A DNA stretch of 64,000 bases from Solimonas marina (GCF_012241385.1 NZ_JAAVXB010000004.1:310001-374000); one strand, 5' to 3'; positions 1-9,220 are shown, counted from the first letter of the stretch. The notes: generated by a model not told the origin, from the sequence alone. Made by a program: numbers and translations.

Positions 1-1890
1 GGCACGCCACTCGAAGAAACCGACGTGTTCGTGCACGGCACGACCCTGGGCCTCAACGCCATTCTCGAACGCCGCGGCGTTTCGACCGGCATCATTACCA
101 ATGAAGGCTTCCGCGATCTGTTCGAGATCGGCCGCGCCGACGTGCCGCCGGCGCAGATGTACGACTACGCCTATCAGCGCCCGCAGGCGGTCGTGAAACG
201 CCGGCATCGCTTCGGCGTGGCCGGCCGCCTCGACGCCAAGGGCAACGAGATCACGCCGCTCGACGAAGCCGCGGTGCGCGCCGCGGCGCAGGCGCTCGGC
301 GAGGCGGGCATCGAAGCGCTGGCGATCAGCTTTTTGCACGCTTATCGCAATCCTGAGCACGAGCTACGCGCGGCCGAGATCGTGCGCGAGGCCTTCCCGC
401 AGATCGCGGTGTCGGCATCCAGCGAGATCACCCGCGAATACCGCGAATACGAGCGCACCGCGACCACCGTGCTCGACGCCTACATCCGCCCGATCTTCGA
501 ACGCTACATCGGCGAGTTGCAGCAGGCGCTGGCCGACGGCGGCTTCACCGGTCGCTTCCTGGTGATGCGCTCCAGCGGCGGCGCGATGACTGCCGAGATC
601 GCCAAGCGCGCACCGATCTTCACGGTGATGTCCGGTCCGGCCGGCGGCATCATCGGCGCTACGCAGCTGGCACGTTCGCTGGCACGGCCGCGGCTGCTGA
701 CGCTGGACTACGGCGGCACCAGCCTCGACGCCAGCGTCATCGAGGACGGCCAGCCGCTGGTCATGCACGAGGCGACGCTCGAACACTTCCCGGTGCTGAT
801 GCCGATCTTCGACATCCGCTGCATCGGTACCGGCGGCGGTTCGATCGCTTGGGTGCAGGAAGGCCTGCTGCAGGTCGGTCCGCGCAGCGCCGGCGCCGTG
901 CCGGGGCCGATCGCCTACGGCAAGGGCGGCACCGAACCGACCACCACCGACGCCGCGCTGGTGCTCGGCTACCTCGACGCCGGCGCCTTCCTCGGTGGCA
1001 AGCTGTCGCTCGACGCCGACGCGGCACTGGCCGGCCTCAAGGAAAGGGTCGCCGATCCGCTGGGCTGCGATCCGACCACCGCGGCCGCCGGCATCTTCGA
1101 CGTGCTGACCGCCAAGACCGTCGGCGCCGTGCGCGAGATCACCGTCGAGCGCGGCAAGGATCTGCACGAATTCGCGCTGCTCGCGTTCGGCGGCGCCGGT
1201 CCGATGATCGCGCCGATGATCGCGCGCGAAATCGGCGCGACCGAACTGATCGTGCCGAACGTGCCGGCCGCGTTCTCGGCATTCGGCATGATGATGTCCG
1301 ACATCGTCTCCGATTTCTCGCAGACACAGCTGTCGCCGCTCGATGCGGCGAGCTGGCCGTCGGTCGAGGCCGGCTTCGCCGATCTCGACGTACGTGGCCG
1401 CGAGCGCCTCGCTGCGCAGTCAGTCCATGCCGGCAGCCAGTTGCTCGAACGCTTCCTCGAATGCCGCTACTTCGGTCAGGAGCATGCGATCGAAGTGGCG
1501 ATTGCCGCAGGCGACACCATTGACGCCATCGCCGCACGTTTCAACGCGCTGCACGAACAGCGTTACGGTCATTCGCTCAGCGAGCCGGTACAGATCGTGA
1601 CGCTGCGCCTGCGTGCCACCGGCCAGCTCGAAAAGCCGACGCTGCGCAAGCTCGACGCCGCCAGCGGGCCGGTCGACGAGGCGCGTGTCGCCACGCGTGA
1701 TGCATTCTGCTTCGCACGCCGCGCGCGTGCCGAGTTCGGCGTCTATGCGCGCCACAAGCTCGCACCGGGTCACGTCATCGACGGCCCGGCCATCATCGAC
1801 GAGGGTACGTCGACCACCGTGGTCCATTCCGACCAGCGTGTGACGATCGACGATTACGGCCACCTCATCATCCGGAGTCAGTCGGCATGA
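1..1890 (+). CDS. hyuA: Hydantoinase/oxoprolinase family protein, subunit A (5' truncated)
   Basis: This is the N-terminally incomplete A subunit of an ATP-dependent hydantoinase/5-oxoprolinase-type enzyme, a cytoplasmic ring-opening amidase of cyclic amides. The frame is open from the first base of the window, so the true start lies upstream. Seen: an early GTTLGLNAIL segment typical of the HyuA N-terminal region, an actin-fold phosphate motif LDYGGTSLDASVI near codon 240 (families usually read D-x-GGTS-x-D), a GTGGGSIAW loop near codon 277, and ERGKDLHEFALLAFGGAGP further on. The stop overlaps the ATG of the next gene (ATGA), indicating translational coupling to the B subunit. The substrate cannot be read from sequence; N-methylhydantoin, hydantoins and 5-oxoproline are family possibilities. 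Confidence 0.9.
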   Translation, partial: GTPLEETDVFVHGTTLGLNAILERRGVSTGIITNEGFRDLFEIGRADVPPAQMYDYAYQRPQAVVKRRHRFGVAGRLDAKGNEITPLDEAAVRAAAQALGEAGIEALAISFLHAYRNPEHELRAAEIVREAFPQIAVSASSEITREYREYERTATTVLDAYIRPIFERYIGELQQALADGGFTGRFLVMRSSGGAMTAEIAKRAPIFTVMSGPAGGIIGATQLARSLARPRLLTLDYGGTSLDASVIEDGQPLVMHEATLEHFPVLMPIFDIRCIGTGGGSIAWVQEGLLQVGPRSAGAVPGPIAYGKGGTEPTTTDAALVLGYLDAGAFLGGKLSLDADAALAGLKERVADPLGCDPTTAAAGIFDVLTAKTVGAVREITVERGKDLHEFALLAFGGAGPMIAPMIAREIGATELIVPNVPAAFSAFGMMMSDIVSDFSQTQLSPLDAASWPSVEAGFADLDVRGRERLAAQSVHAGSQLLERFLECRYFGQEHAIEVAIAAGDTIDAIAARFNALHEQRYGHSLSEPVQIVTLRLRATGQLEKPTLRKLDAASGPVDEARVATRDAFCFARRARAEFGVYARHKLAPGHVIDGPAIIDEGTSTTVVHSDQRVTIDDYGHLIIRSQSA

Positions 1891-3596
1891 GTCTCGACGC
1901 CGCCACCACTGAAGTCATTCGCAGCTATCTGCTGTCCGCCGCCGAGGAGATGCGCCGCACGCTGATCCGTACGGCGTTCAATCCGGTCATTTACGAAGTC
2001 CTCGATTTCGGCATCTCGGTCTACAACGCCGATCTCGAATTGATCGCCGACGCGCCGAGTCTGGCGCTGTTCCTCGGTGCCAACGACTACGCGATCAAGA
2101 AGGGCGTCGAATACATCGGCAAGGAGAATCTGCAGCGCGGCGACATCGTGCTGATGAATTATCCGTACTGGAATTCGGCGCACGCGATGGACGTCACGCT
2201 GTTCGCGCCGGTGTTCGCGCCGGGCGCCGACCAGCCGTTCGCGTTCACCTGCATTCGCGCGCACTGGATGGATCTGGGTGCCAAGGACCCGGGCTATGTG
2301 CTCGATTCCACCGACATGCATCAGGAAGGCCTGATCATGCCGTGCCTGAAGGTCTACAAGGCCGGCAAGCCGGACCGCGAGATCTTCGAATTGATCCGCT
2401 TCAACTCGCGCATGCCGGATCTGGTGATCGGCGACCTGGAAGCGCAGGTCGCGGCGACGCGCATCGGCGAGCGTCGTCTCACCGAGATTCACGAAAAGTT
2501 CGGTGCTGAAAAATTCGGCGAAGCCACGCAACAGATCCTCAAGCACGGCGAGGCGATCTCGCGCGCGGCGCTGGCCAAGCTGCCGCGCGGCACCTGGTCG
2601 GCCGAAGATCTGGTCGACGACGACGGCATCACCGATACGCCGGTGCCGATCAAGGTCACGGTGACGATCGACGATGACGGCATGCATTGCGATTTCACCG
2701 CATCGTCCGGCGCCACGCGTGGGCCGATCAACATGCCGTTCGGTTTGACCGAGACGGTCTGCAAGCTGGTGCTGAAGTCGCTGACGACGCCGAACGTATC
2801 GAGCAACGCCGGACATTTCCGTGCGCTCGAAGTGGTGGCGCCGCCGGGCAATCTGTTCCACGCGGTCTATCCGGCGTCGACGTATACGCTGTGGACGGCG
2901 CACCTGGCGCTGGAGCTGGTCTACAAGGCGCTCGCGCAGGGCATGCCGGAGACGCTGGCGGCGTCGTCGGGCGGCGACGTGATGGGCTTCATGATGGTTG
3001 GTCGCAACGAGGCCGGGCAGCTCTACGCCGTCAGCAACAACGACGCCATCGGTTGGGGTGCGACCGCCAAGCACGACGGCGCCAACGCCACCAATCACAT
3101 CTCCGGCAGTCTGGTGCGCAACACGCCGGTCGAGGTGATGGAGATGAAGACCGGCATGTTCGTCGAGTCGTTCGAACTGCGCACCGACAGCGGCGGTGCC
3201 GGCCGCTACCGCGGCGGCCTCGGCGAGACGCGCCGCATTCGCTTCATGACCGACGGTGAATTCCTGTCGGTGACGAAGAAGACCAAGACCCGGCCGTGGG
3301 CGTTGGCCGGCGGTTGCGAGGCCGAGCCGAACGGCATGCTGATCTACGCCGGTACCGACAAGGAGCGTCGCGTCAGCACCTATCGCGCCGCGATCCAGGC
3401 CGGCGACATCGCGGTCGCGGTGACGGGCGGCGGCGGCGGGTACGGCAATCCGGTCGAACGCGATCCGGCCGCGGTGCTGGAAGACGTGCTCGAAGGCTAT
3501 GTGTCGCCGCAGGCGGCGGAGTCGCTGTACCGCGTCGTCATTCGCGACGGTGCCGTCGACATCGACGCGACCACCCATCTGCGGAGCCAGGCATGA
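1887..3596 (+). CDS. hyuB: Hydantoinase/oxoprolinase family protein, subunit B
   Basis: This 569-residue protein is the B subunit partner of HyuA, acting with it in ATP-driven hydrolysis of a cyclic amide. Seen: the N-terminal EVIRSYLLSAAEEMRRTLIRTA stretch typical of HyuB, a GDIVLMNYPYW segment, and a glycine-rich C-terminal GGAGRYRGGLGETRR followed by a second glycine run, TGGGGGYGNP, characteristic of the family. The length matches stand-alone HyuB proteins. The start ATG overlaps the hyuA stop and is preceded by CGGAG. The next gene overlaps its stop in the same ATGA fashion, so hyuA-hyuB-peptidase form a coupled trio. Substrate is unknown. Confidence 0.92.
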   Translation: MSLDAATTEVIRSYLLSAAEEMRRTLIRTAFNPVIYEVLDFGISVYNADLELIADAPSLALFLGANDYAIKKGVEYIGKENLQRGDIVLMNYPYWNSAHAMDVTLFAPVFAPGADQPFAFTCIRAHWMDLGAKDPGYVLDSTDMHQEGLIMPCLKVYKAGKPDREIFELIRFNSRMPDLVIGDLEAQVAATRIGERRLTEIHEKFGAEKFGEATQQILKHGEAISRAALAKLPRGTWSAEDLVDDDGITDTPVPIKVTVTIDDDGMHCDFTASSGATRGPINMPFGLTETVCKLVLKSLTTPNVSSNAGHFRALEVVAPPGNLFHAVYPASTYTLWTAHLALELVYKALAQGMPETLAASSGGDVMGFMMVGRNEAGQLYAVSNNDAIGWGATAKHDGANATNHISGSLVRNTPVEVMEMKTGMFVESFELRTDSGGAGRYRGGLGETRRIRFMTDGEFLSVTKKTKTRPWALAGGCEAEPNGMLIYAGTDKERRVSTYRAAIQAGDIAVAVTGGGGGYGNPVERDPAAVLEDVLEGYVSPQAAESLYRVVIRDGAVDIDATTHLRSQA

Positions 3597-4759
3597 GCAT
3601 TTCGATCAGCGGCAAGATTCCGACCGGCAGCATCGAGGTCGTCGACGAGCACGACGCCGCCAATCTGCAGCTGCGCCTGCTGCGCGATCCGGGTGACGAT
3701 CATCTGGCGATCGGCTACTACCACTTCCGCGCCAGCGGCATTCGCGGCCAGTCCTGCACCTACCGCATCCTCGACGTCGCCGAGGACGCGTCGGCGCGCC
3801 TGGCCGGCCGCGAAGGCTACGAGGACGGCTGGACCAACACCGGTCCGCACGCGTCCTACGATCTCAAGCACTGGTTCCGCATTCCGGCCACGCTGGAAGG
3901 GCGCGACTACGTGTTCTCGCACGTGCCCGAGCATGACGTTTGCTATTACGCGCGCTGGGCGCCGTATCCGCCGCAGCGCGAGATGGACTTCATCGCGCGC
4001 TGCCAGCGGTCGCCGCGTGTGTCCTTGTCGACCTTCGGCCGCAGCGGCCTCGGCGCCGATCTCGACCTGATGACGATCGGTACGCCGGGCCCCGGCAAGA
4101 AGGCTTGCTGGATCATCTCGCGCCAGCATCCGTCGGAAACGATGAGCGGCTACTTCGTCGAAGGTGCCGTCGAGCGCCTGCTCGACGAGCACGACCCTAT
4201 CGTCACCAGCCTGCTGCAGCGCGCGGTGTTCTACGTGGTGCCGAACATCAATCCGGACGGCACCCAGCTCGGCCACACGCGCGCCAATGGGCTCGGTTAC
4301 AACCTCAACCGTGAATGGGTGGCGCCGAGTCTGGAACGCAGCCCCGAGGTCTTCCATACGCAGGCGCTGATGAAGAAGCTCGGCGTCGACTTCTGCATCG
4401 ACTGCCACGGTGACGAGGAACTGCGCTGCGTGTTCCTGGGCGGCCCGCTGGAAATCCCGTCGCGCTCCGAGCACCTCGACACGCTGTTCAAGACCTTCGA
4501 GCGGGCGTGGAATGCCGCGTCGCCGGACTACGAACTCGGCCATCCGTATCCGGGCGGCTCGCCGGCCGAGGCCGATCTGCGCATGGCCTGGAACTGGATC
4601 GCCGAGGAGTACAACTGCCTGTCGGTGCTGCTCGAGCAGCCGTTCAAGGACACCTCCTGGTGGCAGGATCCGATCCAGGGCTGGTCGCCGGAACGTGCGA
4701 CGCGCCTCGGCCGCGAACTGCCGACCGCCGTGCACGGCGTGCTCGATCAGCTGCGCTGA
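3593..4759 (+). CDS. M14-family zinc carboxypeptidase-like protein
   Basis: This 388-residue protein is predicted to be a cytoplasmic metallo-carboxypeptidase or amidase of the M14 cytosolic carboxypeptidase/AGBL-like branch. An N-terminal beta-rich domain (about residues 1-130) precedes the catalytic domain. Seen: zinc ligands in RQHPSE (H179, E182) and DCHGDEE (H272), the substrate-binding NPDG (N220) and NLNREW (N237-R240), and the catalytic glutamate in LLEQPF (E348). All key residues are present, and no signal peptide is seen. The ATG at 3593 overlaps the hyuB stop, which decides the start over an in-frame upstream extension. Its place between a hydantoinase and a cysteine hydrolase suggests it trims an amino-acid conjugate made or used by that pathway; this is inference. 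Confidence 0.87.
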   Translation: MSISISGKIPTGSIEVVDEHDAANLQLRLLRDPGDDHLAIGYYHFRASGIRGQSCTYRILDVAEDASARLAGREGYEDGWTNTGPHASYDLKHWFRIPATLEGRDYVFSHVPEHDVCYYARWAPYPPQREMDFIARCQRSPRVSLSTFGRSGLGADLDLMTIGTPGPGKKACWIISRQHPSETMSGYFVEGAVERLLDEHDPIVTSLLQRAVFYVVPNINPDGTQLGHTRANGLGYNLNREWVAPSLERSPEVFHTQALMKKLGVDFCIDCHGDEELRCVFLGGPLEIPSRSEHLDTLFKTFERAWNAASPDYELGHPYPGGSPAEADLRMAWNWIAEEYNCLSVLLEQPFKDTSWWQDPIQGWSPERATRLGRELPTAVHGVLDQLR

Positions 4760-4769
4760 AGGTCCGACC

Positions 4770-5462
4770 ATGTCCATCAAGGAACCGTCGTTGCCGGCGG
4801 AGCTGGTCGATCGCGCCATCTACAGACGCGGCACCCTGGCGGTCTACGACAGGATCGTGCCGCAACGCACCGCGCTGCTCGCGCTCGACATGCAGAACGT
4901 CTGGCTGCGGCCCGGCGCGCCGTTCCATACGCCGAACACGATCGACACCCTGGTGCCGATCAATCGCCTGGCACGGGCGCTGCGCGCCAAGGGCGGCACG
5001 GTCTGCTGGTTTCAGCAGACCACCGGTGCGCCGGGCACGCCCGAATACTGGGCGCAGTATTTCGACAACTTCGTCGGCGACCAGTACCGCGGTGAAGCGG
5101 TTGCAGCGCTGACGCCCGGCAACGCGCTGCACGCGCTGCACGATGCACTCGATCGTGCGCCGCAGGATCTGGTGTTGCCGAAGTACCGCTTCAGCGCGTT
5201 CATCCGCAATCCCAGCGACCCGGAGCGCATGCTGCGCGAGCGCGGCATCGACACGGTGATCGTCGCCGGCACGGCGACCAACATCGGCTGCGAGTCGACG
5301 GTGCGCGACGCGATGATGCTCGACTTCAACACCTTCATGCCGCACGACGCGACCATCGCGCCGTACTACGACGGCCACCTGGCCGGCATGCGCTCGGTGA
5401 TGCAAGCATTCGCCGACGTGCGCGGGGTCGACGAGATCGTGACGCTGATCAACGCCGGCTGA
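4770..5462 (+). CDS. Isochorismatase-fold cysteine hydrolase (RutB-like)
   Basis: This 230-residue cysteine hydrolase of the isochorismatase superfamily cleaves amide or ureido bonds via a Cys-Asp-Lys triad. Seen: D40 in LALDMQN, K138 in LPKYRFSAF, and C174 in ATNIGCESTVRDAMM. The last motif resembles ureidoacrylate hydrolase RutB more than N-carbamoylsarcosine amidase. It lies 10 bp after the M14 peptidase gene. With HyuA/HyuB, one scenario is hydantoin ring opening to an N-carbamoyl amino acid followed by removal of the carbamoyl group. The sequence fixes the fold and triad but not the substrate. The upstream open frame before the ATG is not used. Confidence 0.88.
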   Translation: MSIKEPSLPAELVDRAIYRRGTLAVYDRIVPQRTALLALDMQNVWLRPGAPFHTPNTIDTLVPINRLARALRAKGGTVCWFQQTTGAPGTPEYWAQYFDNFVGDQYRGEAVAALTPGNALHALHDALDRAPQDLVLPKYRFSAFIRNPSDPERMLRERGIDTVIVAGTATNIGCESTVRDAMMLDFNTFMPHDATIAPYYDGHLAGMRSVMQAFADVRGVDEIVTLINAG

Positions 5463-5489
5463 CACGCCGGCTCAAGCACGGGGGTGCGC

Positions 5490-6989
5490 ATGTCGCAGGG
5501 ACGTGAATCGAACGGTTTCGCCGGCCATCCGCGCGGTCTGGCGACGCTGTTTCTGACCGAAATGTGGGAACGGTTCACGTTCTACGGCATGCGCAGCCTG
5601 CTGGTGCTGTTCATGACCGCCGCGGTCATCGACGGTGGTCTCGGCCTCGACGACAAGGCCGCCACGTCGATCTACGGTCTGTATATCGGCTGCGTCTACC
5701 TGTTTTCGTGGCCGGGCGGCTGGATCGCCGATCGTCTGCTCGGCGCGCAGCGCGCGGTGATCGCCGGGGCGCTGCTGATGGCGGCGGGCAACTTCATGCT
5801 GGCGCTGCAGAGCGTGACGTTCTTCTATCTGGGCCTGATCGTCATCGTGCTCGGCGTCGGCCTGCTCAAGCCCAACGTCAGCGTCATGGTCGGCCAGCTT
5901 TACAGCGGCCAGAGCAGTGCGCGGCGCGATGCCGGCTTTCTGCTGTTCTACATCGGCATCAATCTCGGCGCGGTACTGGCGCCGCTGGTGATCGGCACGA
6001 TCGGCGAGAAGTTGTCCTGGCGCGCCGGGTTCGCCGTCGCCGGTCTGTGCATGCTCGGCGGCCTGCTGCAGTTCGTGGCACAGCGGCGCCACCTGCCGCC
6101 GGCACTGCCGACCGCCACGACGCCGGCCGAACGGCGCCGCGGTCTGCAGATTTTGTTCGGTGCCGGCGCGGCGTTGACGGCGCTGATCGCGCTGATGTTC
6201 GCCGGCATCATCCCGGCTGCCCCGGTGACGCTGGCGCGCTATACCGGCCTGGCGATGGTGCTGATGGCGGCCGGCTTCTTCGGCTACGTTTTCCTGTTCG
6301 GCCGCCTCAGCGGCGACGAAGCCAAGCGCGTCGCCGTGATTCTGATCCTGTTCTGCAGCGTCGCGATCTTCATCCTCGGCTACGAGCTGGCCGGTTCGAC
6401 GTTCAATCTGTTCGCGCGCGATTACACCGATCGCTCGTTTCTCGGCTCGTGGTTTGCCGACGGCGAGCATCCGGCGAGCTGGTATCAGGCGCTGGGGCCG
6501 TTCTACATCGTCGTTTTCGCGCCGCTGTTCGGTGCCATGTGGGTGCGCCTGGCGCGGCGCAATCTCGAACCGTCGCTGCCGGCCAAGTTCGGTATCGGCC
6601 TGATCCAGGTCGGCCTGGGCTTCGTCGTCATGGCCTGGGCGAGCTGGCTGGTCGTGCAGGGCGGGGCCGGGACGCGCGTCGCGCCGACCTGGTTGCTGCT
6701 GACCTACATGCTGCACACCTTCGGCGAACTGTGCGTCTCGCCGATCGGCCTGTCGGCGATTACCGCGCTGTCGCCCAAACGCTACACCGGGCAGATGATG
6801 GGCACCTGGTTCGCCGGCGTCGCGCTCGGCAACCTGCTGTCCGGCATCGTCGCCGGCTATTTCGGCGAGGACACCCTGGCGACCGCGCCGACGCGCTTTC
6901 TGATGATCTGCGCGATGGACGTGGTGGCCGGCTGTGTGCTGTTGCTGCTGGCGCGCTCGATCACCCGAATGATCGGCGACGCGCGCTGA
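5490..6989 (+). CDS. POT/PTR2-family proton-dependent oligopeptide symporter
   Basis: This 499-residue inner-membrane transporter of the POT branch of the major facilitator superfamily imports di- and tripeptides or related compounds with protons. Seen: the ExxERFxxYG motif as TEMWERFTFYGMRS in TM1, the PTR2 signature around LYIGCVYLFSWPGGWIADR, the FYIGINLGA segment of TM5, and about 12-14 hydrophobic segments. The ATG at 5490 is chosen over a GTG two codons earlier because GGGGG sits at 5480-5484 with good spacing. It follows the hydrolase gene by 27 bp, so it probably supplies the substrate of the hydantoinase/peptidase operon. Exact specificity is unknown. Confidence 0.9.
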   Translation: MSQGRESNGFAGHPRGLATLFLTEMWERFTFYGMRSLLVLFMTAAVIDGGLGLDDKAATSIYGLYIGCVYLFSWPGGWIADRLLGAQRAVIAGALLMAAGNFMLALQSVTFFYLGLIVIVLGVGLLKPNVSVMVGQLYSGQSSARRDAGFLLFYIGINLGAVLAPLVIGTIGEKLSWRAGFAVAGLCMLGGLLQFVAQRRHLPPALPTATTPAERRRGLQILFGAGAALTALIALMFAGIIPAAPVTLARYTGLAMVLMAAGFFGYVFLFGRLSGDEAKRVAVILILFCSVAIFILGYELAGSTFNLFARDYTDRSFLGSWFADGEHPASWYQALGPFYIVVFAPLFGAMWVRLARRNLEPSLPAKFGIGLIQVGLGFVVMAWASWLVVQGGAGTRVAPTWLLLTYMLHTFGELCVSPIGLSAITALSPKRYTGQMMGTWFAGVALGNLLSGIVAGYFGEDTLATAPTRFLMICAMDVVAGCVLLLLARSITRMIGDAR

Positions 6990-7001
6990 TCCGGACGCTC
7001 T

Positions 7002-7029
7002 CCGCGGCGGTGCACACGCACCGCCGCGG
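7002..7029 (+). terminator. Perfect GC hairpin after the POT transporter gene
   Basis: CCGCGGCGGTGC and GCACCGCCGCGG form a perfect 12-bp stem around an ACAC loop, starting 13 bp after the transporter stop codon. There is no T-run after it, so it may act with Rho or as an mRNA 3' stabiliser rather than as a classical intrinsic terminator. Confidence 0.5.
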
Positions 7030-7199
7030 CCGTCGCTTGCCCGCCGCACTCTCGCAGCTGCCCGTTTGCGTGCACGGCGTGCTGCACGCACGCGTTGCCT
7101 TGGCGTATCGCTTTTCCGTTGCGGACAGTGCAACAAACTCACGGCGCATCGTTATCGAACTTTCGCCGCCGGCATCAAAGAATCAAGCCGTCGGTGACG

Positions 7200-7211
7200 C
7201 TGTCATGACAG
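7200..7211. promoter_or_regulatory. 12-bp perfect palindrome, possible operator
   Basis: CTGTCATGACAG is a perfect palindrome 117 bp upstream of the amidohydrolase start, in the only sizeable non-coding gap of the left region. Its size and position fit an operator for a dimeric repressor, but no cognate regulator gene is adjacent. Chance occurrence cannot be excluded. Confidence 0.3.
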
Positions 7212-7327
7212 GATTTCGCGGGTGATCCGGGCGGACTGCACGATGCGGGTCGCATCACTCATTGAAGGTTGAAGGTCGCTTTCGTCATTGCGCGCAACGC
7301 AACGACGGGGCATGCAAGGGAGACAAC

Positions 7328-8653
7328 ATGAATTTCGGGCTGCGCCGCACGGCGCTCACACTCGCGCTGGCCAGTGGTCTCGCGGCAATGGCGCCGGCGT
7401 CGGCAGAGCCGACCGCGGTGTTCACGCAGGTTCACCCACCGGAGGGCCGCTTCGTGGCGCTGACCGGTGCAACGGTCATCGACGTGCTGTCCGGCAAGCC
7501 GATCGAGCATGCCACCGTGCTGATCGACAGCGACCGCATCGCGGCGGTCGGTCCGGCGGATCAGGTCGAGATTCCGGCCGACGCCAAGCGTATCGACATG
7601 AGCGGCCAGTACCTGATTCCGGGTCTGCTCAACTGCCATGTGCATCTCGGTCTGAAGCTGCCCGGCGCCGCCGGCGCGGCGCTGATCAACGAAAGCGATG
7701 CCGACCAGGTGTTGCGCATGGCGGAAAATGCGCGCAAGTCGCTGTATTCGGGCGTGACCACGGTGCGTCTGGTCGGTGAGGAGCACGGCAACGATTTCGC
7801 GCTCAAGCGCGCGATCGACGGCGGCCGCACGATCGGGCCGCGTATCCAGAGCGCCGGCGAGATCATCGCGCCGACCGGTGGCCACGGGTTCCTCGAAGCC
7901 GACGGCCCTTACGGCTTTGCCAAGGCCGAGCGTGAACAGATCAAGGCTGGCGCAACCTGGATCAAGCTGGCGATCTCGGGCGGCATCGCCGACAGCCACG
8001 GCGCGATCAGCGCCGCGCCGATGACCGACGAGGAAATGAAGGTGGCGATCGACGTTGCGCACCGCAACGGCGTGCAGATTACCGCGCACAACGGTTCGTC
8101 CGAAGCGGCGCTGCAGGCGCTCAAGTACGGCATCGACGGCTTCGAGCACGGCTATCACTTCACCGACGAGGTGCTGCGCAAGATGAAGGCGCAGGGCACG
8201 TGGCTGACACCGACCATCGTTGTCGACCAGCCGGGCGTGTTCGAGTTCTTCAAGAAGATCGGTACGCCCGACTGGTATCTCGATCGCGTGCGCAGCACGG
8301 GCAAGGACCATTGGCGGATGCTGCAGGATGCGATCCACATTGGCGTGAAGATTTCGCTCGGCACCGACCAGCTGCCGTACGAGCCGAACAGCGGCACGAC
8401 TGCGACCATTCACGAAGCCGAGCTCTATCAGAAGGCCGGCATGAGCCCGCTGCAGGCGCTGCGCGCGGCGACCGATGTGCCGGCACACATGCTCAAGCTG
8501 GAGCACGACGTCGGCGCGATCGCGCCGGGCCGCTATGCGGACATCGTCGCGCTGCGCAAGAACCCGCTCGACGACATCGGCGCGCTGCGCACGATCGACT
8601 TCGTCATGAAGGGCGGTGACGTCGTGCGTGACGACAACGCGCCGTCGCTCTGA
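7328..8653 (+). CDS. Exported metal-dependent amidohydrolase (Xaa-Pro/imidazolonepropionase-like)
   Basis: This 441-residue amidohydrolase-superfamily enzyme has a cleavable Sec signal (RRTALTLALASGLAAMAPASA, cut after about residue 26), so it is periplasmic or secreted. Seen: the metal-binding HxH pair H104-V-H106, a likely carboxylated lysine K213 in TWIKLAISGG, H254 in TAHNG, H274 in FEHGYH and D347 in LGTDQ, a complete binuclear set. The C-terminal GAIAPGRYADIVALRKNPL is the usual amidohydrolase ending. The family includes prolidase-like and carboxypeptidase-type dipeptidases. The ATG at 7328 is chosen because AAGGGAGA precedes it. Genes following it on the same strand encode a small exported protein, a TonB receptor and a DUF885 protein, suggesting peptide or cyclic-amide use. 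Confidence 0.88.
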   Translation: MNFGLRRTALTLALASGLAAMAPASAEPTAVFTQVHPPEGRFVALTGATVIDVLSGKPIEHATVLIDSDRIAAVGPADQVEIPADAKRIDMSGQYLIPGLLNCHVHLGLKLPGAAGAALINESDADQVLRMAENARKSLYSGVTTVRLVGEEHGNDFALKRAIDGGRTIGPRIQSAGEIIAPTGGHGFLEADGPYGFAKAEREQIKAGATWIKLAISGGIADSHGAISAAPMTDEEMKVAIDVAHRNGVQITAHNGSSEAALQALKYGIDGFEHGYHFTDEVLRKMKAQGTWLTPTIVVDQPGVFEFFKKIGTPDWYLDRVRSTGKDHWRMLQDAIHIGVKISLGTDQLPYEPNSGTTATIHEAELYQKAGMSPLQALRAATDVPAHMLKLEHDVGAIAPGRYADIVALRKNPLDDIGALRTIDFVMKGGDVVRDDNAPSL

Positions 8654-8687
8654 CGCCGCATCTTCTTTCGTTTACGAGAACCATCAA

Positions 8688-9206
8688 ATGAGCTTTCATT
8701 CGACCGCAGCATCCATGATCCGCCGCCTCGCGGCGCGTACCGCACTGGCCGCCGTCATCGCAGTGCCGCTGGCCGCCCAGGCAGCGACCGCGCCGGCCGG
8801 CAGCGATGAAGTCAGCCAGATGTTCAAGTGGTGGAACGGCGCGTTCAAGGTCAAGGGATCGTTCACGCCGGACGCCTTTCGTCAGTACTTCACCGACGAT
8901 GCGACGCTGACGCTCGATGGCCGCGTCGCCATCCGTGGTGTCGGCGAATGGGCCGAGCACTTCCAGAAGATCCAGGCCAACGTTGACGAAGTGGAAATCG
9001 TGCTGCCGTTCATGGAGGAGTTCCAGTCCGGCAACAAGATCTACACCTACCACATCATCCGTGCCCGCGATCACGGCAAGCCGTCGTGCGAGATCGCCGC
9101 CGGCCACGCGATCCTGCGTGGCGGCAAGATCGCGTCGCTGGCACTGGTGCGTACCGACCTGACGCCCGAGCAGGCCGACAAGATGCCGGGCTGCTGGCAC
9201 AGCTGA
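8688..9206 (+). CDS. Exported NTF2/SnoaL-like small protein
   Basis: This 172-residue protein has an N-terminal signal peptide (RRLAARTALAAVIAVPLAAQA, cleavage near residue 33) and a mature part of about 140 residues. That part has the pattern of the NTF2/SnoaL-like cone fold: an N-terminal helix DEVSQMFKWWNGAFK, then FTPDAFRQYFTDDATLTLDGRVAIRGVGEWA, then beta strands ending with GGKIASLALVRTDL. Members are small polyketide cyclases, isomerases or carrier-like proteins, and specific function is not readable. A second in-frame ATG at 8715 would give a tighter signal peptide. It lies 34 bp after the amidohydrolase gene and is probably co-transcribed. Confidence 0.75.
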   Translation: MSFHSTAASMIRRLAARTALAAVIAVPLAAQAATAPAGSDEVSQMFKWWNGAFKVKGSFTPDAFRQYFTDDATLTLDGRVAIRGVGEWAEHFQKIQANVDEVEIVLPFMEEFQSGNKIYTYHIIRARDHGKPSCEIAAGHAILRGGKIASLALVRTDLTPEQADKMPGCWHS

Positions 9207-9220
9207 GCTGTCGTCTTACC

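Larger units (their letters stand above)
6990..7327. other. Intergenic region, 338 bp, with hairpin and palindromes
   Basis: No credible gene was found between the POT transporter and the amidohydrolase. It contains a perfect 12-bp stem hairpin (7002-7029), an inverted repeat GTTGC-N7-GCAAC (7118-7134) and a perfect 12-bp palindrome CTGTCATGACAG (7200-7211). It probably ends the first operon and carries the promoter of the second, but I could not assign a convincing -35/-10 pair. Confidence 0.6.
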
